Below, piece by piece: positions 1-5,099 of a stretch of DNA of 6,316 bases. The notes under the pieces were generated by a model. It did not search any database. It was not told the origin of the DNA and was given only the letters and a program-made list of their open reading frames with translations. The stretch comes from Syntrophaceae bacterium (lineage in GTDB: Bacteria; Desulfobacterota; Syntrophia; Syntrophales; Smithellaceae): NCBI GenBank assembly GCA_003506745.1, contig DNYQ01000163.1, positions 1 to 6,316 on the forward strand, read 5' to 3'. Numbering within the stretch: position 1 is the first letter of the stretch; the number at the start of each line of letters is the position of its first letter. The translations under genes and the position numbers were made by a program.

Positions 1-64
1 GGCCGGCCTGTTCGGGATTCACGGTAAAGGATAAGTCTCTGGGCTGCTCAGTTTCGATGGACAA
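1..64 (-). CDS. 5' end of an unnamed gene, possibly an RluA/RluD-type pseudouridine synthase (partial)
   Basis: On the minus strand a TTG codon at 64-62 opens a frame that stays open for 21 codons to the left edge. It is preceded by AGAGGAAG (79-72), seven bases upstream, which is a good Shine-Dalgarno match. No other start codon lies between this TTG and the in-frame TAG at 94-92. The encoded peptide includes LSFTVNPEQAG. From memory, RluA/RluD-family 23S rRNA pseudouridine synthases often begin with an S4 domain of the form 'FxVxxEEAGxRLDxFLA', and this fragment fits the first half of that pattern. The next codon begins with C, compatible with but not proving the expected continuation. The gene lies downstream of selA on the same strand, 91 bp away, and may be the third gene of that transcript. 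The reading frame is reasonably supported; the family is a guess from about 11 residues. Confidence 0.45.
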   Translation of the reverse strand, partial: MSIETEQPRDLSFTVNPEQAG

Positions 65-71
65 ATTAGTA

Positions 72-79
72 CTTCCTCT
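72..79 (-). promoter_or_regulatory. Ribosome binding site for the TTG-started partial gene
   Basis: On the minus strand this reads AGAGGAAG, seven bases before the TTG at 64-62. It is the main reason for calling a gene start here, because no ATG is available in that frame. Confidence 0.45.
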
Positions 80-84
80 ATCGG

Positions 85-150
85 CCTCCCCCTATTCCCT
101 CCAGAGGGGGACAACGCTCCATGTCCCCCGCCGGCGGGGGTAGGGGGAGG
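85..150. repeat. Large GC-rich imperfect inverted repeat between selA and the next gene
   Basis: Two 28-base arms (85-112 and 123-150) flank a 10-base loop (113-122) and pair at 23 of 28 positions. The outer ten bases (CCTCCCCCTA) and inner seven are perfect complements. Two of the five mismatches (95/140 and 96/139) become G-U pairs if the plus strand is transcribed. Each arm also has its own symmetry: 125-140 is a perfect 16-base palindrome (CCCCCGCCGGCGGGGG), and 97-108 forms a small CCCT/AGGG hairpin. The element could therefore fold as one long hairpin or as two short ones. It lies just past the selA stop codon. On the selA strand no U-tract follows, so it is not a textbook intrinsic terminator, though a hairpin this strong could still slow polymerase or protect the 3' end of the mRNA. 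Its form suggests a dispersed palindromic repeat, but a single copy in the window cannot show that. Confidence 0.75.
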
Positions 151-155
151 TCCAA

Positions 156-1571
156 TTAATTGGCTGCTGTCTGCCTCAGAGCATCCACCACAAAGCCGAA
201 TTCCTCCTCGGACACGGTGCGCAAATCGATCATGATTGCGTCTTCATCCACGCGGACAATGATGGGCAATGCGGCCTGGCGAAGTTTAATCTCCATATGG
301 CTGGCCGTTATTTTTGCGGATTTTACCGCGACAACCGCCGTGGGAATATCCTGCGTCGGAAGCGATCCGCCGCCGGCGGCGGCTTTGGCGTCTTGAAGCT
401 CATAAGTCAGATCGGGAATGCCGGCATGTATGAGTTTTCGGATGAGTTTGCGCGCCCGCTTTTTAACGTCGCTTTGCGGTTCCGTCAGCGCCTTGAGCGA
501 GCGCAACGTTTGGGGGGCCTCCTCCGGCGTAAGATAGTGCATCAGCGTCGCTTCCAGCGCGGCCAGCGTGAATTTGTCGATGCGCAGGGCGCGATTGAGC
601 GGATTTTTTTTGATTTGGGCCACGATATCTTTTTTGCCGACAATGATGCCCGCCTGCGGGCCGCCCAGAAGCTTGTCGCCGCTGAAGGTCACCACATCAA
701 CGCCCGAGGCCAGCACTTCGCGCACGGTCGGTTCATGCTGCAGGCCGAAAGCCGCAAGATCAATCAGGCAGCCGCTTCCCAGATCGTCAAAGACCGGAAT
801 GCCGTGTTTTTTCCCCAAGGCCACCAGGGGCACAAGTTCAGCCTCTTCGGTAAAGCCAACAATCCGGTAGTTGCTGGTGTGGACTTTTAAAATCACACCG
901 GTATTGGGGCCGACGGCTTTTTCATAATCGGCCAGGCGCGTGCGGTTGGTGGTTCCCACTTCGCGCAGGATGGAATTGCTCTTGGTCATCACGTCCGGAA
1001 TGCGAAACTCGCCGCCGATCTCAATGAGCTCGCCGCGCGAGACAATCGCTTCCTTGTGCTCGGCCAGTGTATTGAGCGTAAGCAAAACGGCCGCCGCGTT
1101 GTTGTTGACGATCAGGGCATCTTCCGCGCCGGTGAGCATGCAGATCAACCGGCTCACGTGATCGTAACGCAGACCGCGAACGCCCTGCTCCAAGTCAAAC
1201 TCCAGGTTGGAGTAGCCGCGTCCCACTTCCAGAATCCTGTCGAGGGCTTCGGGGCACAGGGGCGCGCGTCCCAGGTTGGTATGCAAAATCACACCGGTGG
1301 CGTTGACGAGCCGCCGCAATTTGTAGCGATGCAGACCGGCAATGATCCCTTCCACGCTGCGGGCGGCAGATGCCGTGTCTGAAGACAGCGCCGGTAATTG
1401 CCTGTCCGCAGCGGTCAGGATTTTGTCCCGCAGCTTCTGCACAACGTCGCGGCAGGCTTCCCGGACCATTTCCCGCGACGCCTGCCGATAAATGTCCTTT
1501 TTTTCCAGGAGCCCGATGATCTCGTCAATTTTCGGAAGACCCTTGAGCAGCTCTTTTCTTTTGTCGTCCAT
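156..1571 (-). CDS. selA: L-seryl-tRNA(Sec) selenium transferase (selenocysteine synthase)
   Basis: SelA is a cytosolic, PLP-dependent, fold-type I enzyme. It converts seryl-tRNA(Sec) to selenocysteinyl-tRNA(Sec), using selenophosphate made by SelD. At 471 residues it is close to the usual full length. Visible hallmarks are an N-terminal helical tRNA-binding region starting with LPKIDEII (about residues 12-19), the block VNATGVILHTNLGRAPL (89-105), YSNLEFDLEQG (120-130), VNNNAAAVLLTLN (155-167), REVGTTNRT (203-211), FDDLGSGCLID (261-271) and SGDKLLGGPQAG (297-308). In the last block K300 is the lysine expected to bind PLP. The ATG at 1571-1569 has GGAG six bases upstream. The gene begins 23 bp after the stop of the radical SAM gene and is probably cotranscribed with it. 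selB, selD and selC are absent from the window. Its presence implies that the organism makes selenoproteins. Confidence 0.97.
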   Translation of the reverse strand: MDDKRKELLKGLPKIDEIIGLLEKKDIYRQASREMVREACRDVVQKLRDKILTAADRQLPALSSDTASAARSVEGIIAGLHRYKLRRLVNATGVILHTNLGRAPLCPEALDRILEVGRGYSNLEFDLEQGVRGLRYDHVSRLICMLTGAEDALIVNNNAAAVLLTLNTLAEHKEAIVSRGELIEIGGEFRIPDVMTKSNSILREVGTTNRTRLADYEKAVGPNTGVILKVHTSNYRIVGFTEEAELVPLVALGKKHGIPVFDDLGSGCLIDLAAFGLQHEPTVREVLASGVDVVTFSGDKLLGGPQAGIIVGKKDIVAQIKKNPLNRALRIDKFTLAALEATLMHYLTPEEAPQTLRSLKALTEPQSDVKKRARKLIRKLIHAGIPDLTYELQDAKAAAGGGSLPTQDIPTAVVAVKSAKITASHMEIKLRQAALPIIVRVDEDAIMIDLRTVSEEEFGFVVDALRQTAAN

Positions 1572-1594
1572 AACTCACTCCAAATTTCAGTCAG

Positions 1595-2854
1595 TTAGAT
1601 CAATCCCGCCTGTTTACGGCAGTAGTCGCGAAAATTGTTCACCGCGATAAAAAATTCCCGCATCATGATCACCCACAGATAGCGTCCGCGCGGCGTCAAA
1701 TGCAGGTTGGGGGAAAAGTAACGAAACGATCCGGCGAGTGTAAAGGCGGCCATTTCCTTCCATAACGTTTTAAAAAATTTGCCTGTGTATTTTTTCTCCA
1801 GATCATTGACATTCAGTTTCGTGCTGAAAAACTTCATGAGGAAGTCATAGCGCATCCGGTCGGGCGCATCAAATTGGCGCGCGGCCTGAAGCGGAAGATC
1901 GCCGCGTGTGAGAGCGGCAATGTATTGTCCGATATCAAAGGTGTTGGCATAGCAGACCCCGTTTAAATAACCGATGGCGCCGCTTCCCAATCCTGCGTAT
2001 TCGTCAAAATCCACGACATATTCATCAATCAGCAATCGAGCGGCTTTCTTCCGGGAAAAACACCAGGCGGAAGAGGAATCGTAATGCGCCTCCAACCGCC
2101 GCAAAATCAGGTTGAAAAAAGATTTTTCCCGCCGGAAATTGACCTCGCCCAGGGTTTCCTGCATCAGCCGCTGCGTGAGGGTTGAAACCATCAGCGGATA
2201 AAATGTGATCTGCTGCATTTGCAGTTGCAGCAAAACAGACAGATCGGCCTCCAGCATTTGGGCTGTCTGTTCGGGAAAATTAAAAATCATGTCCGCGTTG
2301 AGCGTGTCAAATTTCCCCATCGTATCGCGGAGACGACCGGCAATATCGTCGCCCGAACCGTATTTGTCATACCGCGCTATTTTTTTAAGCAGATCATCAT
2401 GGAAAGTCTGCACGCCCACGGAAAGCCGGTTGACGCCCGCCTGCTTCAGAATGGAAATATTGGCGTCCGTCAGATGATTCGGATTGGTCTCCACCGAAAC
2501 GGACTTAATGGGAAACAGCTCCCGGGCCAGCCGCAGGGTTTCGGCCAATTCATCGATCAAAACGGTCGGCGTGCCGCCGCCGACGTAAATGCCGGAAAAG
2601 CGGTAGCCTTTCCGCCGGTAAAGGGCCATTTCCCGGCGCAGGGCGTCATGATATTTTACGGCCAGGGGGGCGTTGAAAAGGATGCGGTGAAAAGAACAGT
2701 AAGGGCAGAGTTCTTCACAAAAAGGAATATGGATATAGAGCAGGCGCTGCTTCTCATCTTCGCAGGCAGGCATTTCGGGAACCGCGCCGCTTTGAAAATT
2801 CAGAGCGCGGGCAAACTGCTTTTGCGCCGTATGAGTCACTATCTGATTAATCAC
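1595..2854 (-). CDS. HemN/HemW-like radical SAM protein (coproporphyrinogen III oxidase-like, function unassigned)
   Basis: This 419-residue protein has the radical SAM signature CEELCPYCSF, with C46, C50 and C53 as the expected [4Fe-4S] ligands. It also has a GGGTPT SAM-binding motif (92-97), VETNPNHLT (121-129), and RLSVGVQTFHDDLLKKIAR (143-161), which parallels the 'SxGVQSF' stretch of HemN/HemW. A segment around GLGSGAIGYLNGVCYANT (288-305) matches the region where HemW has 'GLGAGAHSYL'; the His of HemW is missing here. The C-terminal part (about 330-410) looks like a HemN_C-type domain. The fourth Cys of the HemN CX3CX2CXC motif is also absent, since HRI follows SF. The family includes coproporphyrinogen dehydrogenase (HemN), the heme chaperone HemW and heme-degrading ChuW/HutW; I cannot choose among these. 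The start at 2854 is GTG with only a distant AGGAAAG (2875-2869). GTG at 2839 and ATG at residue 28 are alternatives with no better site. It is the first gene of the minus-strand block, directly before selA. Confidence 0.85.
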   Translation of the reverse strand: MINQIVTHTAQKQFARALNFQSGAVPEMPACEDEKQRLLYIHIPFCEELCPYCSFHRILFNAPLAVKYHDALRREMALYRRKGYRFSGIYVGGGTPTVLIDELAETLRLARELFPIKSVSVETNPNHLTDANISILKQAGVNRLSVGVQTFHDDLLKKIARYDKYGSGDDIAGRLRDTMGKFDTLNADMIFNFPEQTAQMLEADLSVLLQLQMQQITFYPLMVSTLTQRLMQETLGEVNFRREKSFFNLILRRLEAHYDSSSAWCFSRKKAARLLIDEYVVDFDEYAGLGSGAIGYLNGVCYANTFDIGQYIAALTRGDLPLQAARQFDAPDRMRYDFLMKFFSTKLNVNDLEKKYTGKFFKTLWKEMAAFTLAGSFRYFSPNLHLTPRGRYLWVIMMREFFIAVNNFRDYCRKQAGLI

Positions 2855-2892
2855 AAATCATTACCGGTCTTTCCTGGCAGTAGAACAACAGT

Positions 2893-2922
2893 TTGTCTTT
2901 TTAACAAGAGATGGAACATATT
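2893..2922 (+). promoter_or_regulatory. Candidate promoter for the deformylase-gcv operon
   Basis: TTGTCT (2893-2898, 4 of 6) and CATATT (2917-2922, 4 of 6) are separated by 18 bases, which would place the start of transcription near 2929, about 70 bases before the deformylase ATG. It is a weak sigma-70 match. I saw no obvious glycine riboswitch aptamer or operator in this leader. Confidence 0.22.
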
Positions 2923-2957
2923 TGCAAGCTTCGTTTGCTTGAAATAACGTCCGATCA

Positions 2958-2985
2958 ATGTTATAGGCCAAAGAAAAACTGGCAA
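2958..2985 (-). promoter_or_regulatory. Candidate promoter for the radical SAM-selA transcript
   Basis: On the minus strand TTGCCA (2985-2980, 5 of 6 to the sigma-70 -35 consensus) is followed after 16 bases by TAACAT (2963-2958, 4 of 6 to the -10). Transcription would begin near 2951, giving a leader of about 97 bases before the GTG. This comes from reading by eye, and chance matches are common in AT-rich gaps. Confidence 0.3.
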
Positions 2986-2997
2986 ACCGGTGAAAAT

Positions 2998-3555
2998 ATG
3001 GCCCCGAAAAGAGTCTTAACCCTTTGGAATGATGATGGTGTTAACGAAACCGACACATCCGTCCTCAGAAAAAAATCAGTGGAGTTTAAAACGCCCCTGG
3101 ACAAAGAAGCGCTGGCGGACATTAAGGCGCTGATGGACTCCTTTACCTGCCGCGACGATGCCTCTGGTCTGGCCGGTCCGCAAATCGGTATCAATAAGAG
3201 AATGATTATTTTCCGCAATAAAACCGGCAGCGACCGGAAGAAAAAGCTGACGCCGGATGATTATGACGTACTGGTCAATCCTCGCATTACCCAGGCTCGC
3301 GGGGAAAAAGTGACGGCGGCGGAGGGGTGCCTCTCCTGCCCGGACATTCAAATTGAGGTCAGCCGCTTTCCCGAAATCAAAGTGCGCGCCTTAAACGAAA
3401 AAGGCGAAAAAATCAGCAAACGCTATCTGGACTTCACCGCCCGGGTTGTGCAGCATGAAGTTGATCATCTTGACGGCAGGCTCATCGTGGATTATGAAGG
3501 AAACCTGTATTACCCGAAAAACAAACAGTCTTTAATTGACAAGCTTTTTAAATAG
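2998..3555 (+). CDS. def: Peptide deformylase
   Basis: This metallohydrolase removes the formyl group from the initiator methionine of new proteins, releasing formate. All three family motifs are present in the 185-residue product. Motif I is GLAGPQIG (57-64), with Q62 near the active site. Motif II is EGCLS (109-113), with metal ligand C111. Motif III is HEVDH (153-157), with ligands H153 and H157 and catalytic E154. Motif I departs from the usual GxGLAAxQ: the first Gly is Ala55 and the second Ala of the AA pair is Gly60. Motif II continues CPD instead of the more common VPG. The frame extends back to an ATG at 2911, but that start has AAGAG directly abutting it. The added 29 residues match nothing in the family, so the ATG at 2998 is preferred, with a close GGTGA at 2989-2993. 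The product then begins a few residues before VLTLW, the position of the usual PDF N-terminal strand. It is the first gene of the plus-strand block, 29 bp ahead of gcvT. Confidence 0.93.
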   Translation: MAPKRVLTLWNDDGVNETDTSVLRKKSVEFKTPLDKEALADIKALMDSFTCRDDASGLAGPQIGINKRMIIFRNKTGSDRKKKLTPDDYDVLVNPRITQARGEKVTAAEGCLSCPDIQIEVSRFPEIKVRALNEKGEKISKRYLDFTARVVQHEVDHLDGRLIVDYEGNLYYPKNKQSLIDKLFK

Positions 3556-3584
3556 CAAACCGTTATCCGGGAGCGTTATCATTC

Positions 3585-4676
3585 ATGAAGAAAACGCCTT
3601 TATACGATAAGCATGCCGCTCTTTCCGCCAAGATTATCGACTTCGGCGGCTGGGCGATGCCGGTGCAATATACCAACGTGATCGACGAGCATCGAACAAC
3701 CCGATCCTCCGCAACGCTTTTTGATATCTGCCACATGGGAGAAATTGAAGTCCGGGGGCCGCAGGCGCTTGATCTGCTTCAGTCGGCCCTCACCCGCGAT
3801 TTTTCGGGGCAAAAAACCGGACAGGTCAGGCTTTCCGCGCTGCTCAACGATCGGGGCGGCATCATCGATGATTTGACCGTTTATAAAATGGCCGAAGATT
3901 TCTACATGCTGGTCACCAACGCCACGACGCGCGAACCGGATTTTCTGCGGGTTCAATCCATCCTCGAAGAAAAAAAATTCAACTGTGTGCTTTCGGATGT
4001 GAGCGACCAGACCGGCAAACTGGATTTGCAGGGACCGCGCTCGGAAGAAATTTTGCAGCCCCTGACGCCGGCTGATTTAAAAAATCTCCGTTTTTATTAT
4101 TTTATACAAACGCAGGTGGCGGGAATTCCAACGATTATTTCCCGCAGCGGCTATACCGGTGAAGACGGATTTGAAATTTACGCCGCCGCTGAAAAGATCG
4201 GGCTGGTCTGGGATAAATTAATGGATGCCGGCGCTCCAATGGGCATGAAGCCGGCGGGCTTGGGCGCCCGCGACACGCTGCGCCTGGAATCAGGCATGAT
4301 GCTCAACGGCCAGGATATCACCCAGGCTATCAGCCCGCTGGAAGTTCCTTACGCCTGGCTGGTGGACTGGAACAAGGATTTTGCCGGAAAAGCGGCGCTG
4401 ACCGCCATTAAAGAGGCAGGCCTTCGAAAAAAACTGGTCGGGTTCGAGATGACCGGGCGCGGCATCGCCAGGCACGGTTATCCGGTGACGAAAGACGGCA
4501 GAGAAATCGGTCAGGTCACCTCCGGAACCTTTTCACCGACACTCCATAAGCCGATTGGCCTGGCTTTTGTTGATATTGCATTGTCCGCCCCGGATACGGA
4601 GATATCCATCGTGATTCGCGATACGGAAAGTCCCGCAAAAATTGTAAAGCTCCCCTTCTATAAAAGACAAAAATAA
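3585..4676 (+). CDS. gcvT: Glycine cleavage system T-protein (aminomethyltransferase)
   Basis: GcvT takes the aminomethyl group carried by lipoylated GcvH, transfers its carbon to tetrahydrofolate as 5,10-methylene-THF and releases ammonia. At 363 residues the length is typical. Recognisable blocks are an N-terminal TPLYDKHAALSAKIIDFGGW (4-23), LFDICHMGEIEVRGP (45-59), NDRGGIIDDLTVY (88-100) holding the conserved acidic pair D95-D96 near the folate and catalytic site, SRSGYTGEDGFEIY (186-199), and GLGARDTLRLESGMMLNGQD (225-244). A C-terminal domain contains VTSGTFSPTLHKPIGLAFV (311-329). The ATG at 3585 has GGGAG 11 bases upstream, rather far, but the family N-terminus begins exactly here. 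The gene lies between the deformylase and gcvH in a tightly spaced row, which points to cotranscription. No frameshift or missing block was seen. Confidence 0.98.
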   Translation: MKKTPLYDKHAALSAKIIDFGGWAMPVQYTNVIDEHRTTRSSATLFDICHMGEIEVRGPQALDLLQSALTRDFSGQKTGQVRLSALLNDRGGIIDDLTVYKMAEDFYMLVTNATTREPDFLRVQSILEEKKFNCVLSDVSDQTGKLDLQGPRSEEILQPLTPADLKNLRFYYFIQTQVAGIPTIISRSGYTGEDGFEIYAAAEKIGLVWDKLMDAGAPMGMKPAGLGARDTLRLESGMMLNGQDITQAISPLEVPYAWLVDWNKDFAGKAALTAIKEAGLRKKLVGFEMTGRGIARHGYPVTKDGREIGQVTSGTFSPTLHKPIGLAFVDIALSAPDTEISIVIRDTESPAKIVKLPFYKRQK

Positions 4677-4683
4677 TTTACGT

Positions 4684-4689
4684 AAGGAG
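4684..4689 (+). promoter_or_regulatory. Strong ribosome binding site of gcvH
   Basis: AAGGAG lies seven bases before the gcvH ATG, the best Shine-Dalgarno site in the window. It suggests high translation of gcvH, which would suit a carrier protein needed in excess over the enzymes it serves; that last point is inference. Confidence 0.7.
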
Positions 4690-4696
4690 AATTGGA

Positions 4697-5095
4697 ATGT
4701 CCAAATCAAACCCCACCGACCGGCTGTATTCCAAAGATCATGAATGGGTCAAAGACCAGGGCGACGGCACGGCCGTTATCGGCATTACCGATTACGCCCA
4801 GGAAATGCTGACGGATATTGTGTTTGTGGAATTGCCCCCGATCGGCAAAAAAGTTGCCCAGGGCGAACCGGTGGCCGTTGTCGAATCCGTTAAATCCGTT
4901 TCCGACGTTTATTCGCCGGTGAGCGGCGAAGTCATGGACGTCAACAAAACACTGGAGGAAACGCCGGAGCTTGTCAACCAGGATGCTTTCGGCGAGGGCT
5001 GGATCGCGAAATTGAAAATCACCAACGCGGATGAGCTGAAATCTTTGCTTAACGCCACCGCTTACGACACGCTGACTCAAGAGGAGAAACACTAG
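4697..5095 (+). CDS. gcvH: Glycine cleavage system H-protein (lipoyl carrier)
   Basis: GcvH is the small lipoylated carrier whose swinging arm moves the aminomethyl group from the P-protein to GcvT and is then reoxidised by the L-protein. The 132-residue product has the typical length and layout: YSKDHEWVK (11-19), IGITDYAQEMLTDIVFVELP (28-47), and the lipoylation loop VESVKSVSDVYSPVSGEV (62-79). K66 in that loop is the expected lipoyl lysine. ELVNQDAFGEGWIAKLKI (91-108) follows, close to the usual 'NxxPYGEGWxxKI' ending. The ATG is preceded by AAGGAG at ideal spacing. The gene starts 20 bp after gcvT and ends 4 bp before gcvPA. No lipoate ligase or lipoyl synthase gene is seen in the window. 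Confidence 0.98.
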   Translation: MSKSNPTDRLYSKDHEWVKDQGDGTAVIGITDYAQEMLTDIVFVELPPIGKKVAQGEPVAVVESVKSVSDVYSPVSGEVMDVNKTLEETPELVNQDAFGEGWIAKLKITNADELKSLLNATAYDTLTQEEKH

Positions 5096-5099
5096 AAAA

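Noticed and set aside
297..890. A 197-codon plus-strand open frame across from selA
   Set aside because: It lies wholly antisense to a clear SelA coding region, has no recognisable motif, and is explained by the GC-rich codon pattern of selA.
2924..2941. A short hairpin (CAAGC/GCTTG) in the divergent control region
   Set aside because: A 5-bp stem with a 7-base loop is too small to separate from chance, and no U-tract follows.
2219..2947. A 242-codon plus-strand open frame running through the radical SAM gene into the control region
   Set aside because: Most of it is antisense to a gene with clear radical SAM motifs, and its tail covers the likely promoters and has no family resemblance.
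2911..2997. An upstream ATG that would add 29 residues to the deformylase
   Set aside because: The added residues do not match the family's N-terminus, the purine run abuts the ATG with no spacing, and the AT-rich stretch looks like a leader.
2855..2997. A possible glycine riboswitch ahead of the deformylase-gcv operon
   Set aside because: The gap is short, it holds no recognisable tandem aptamer or conserved core, and no terminator hairpin precedes the coding start.
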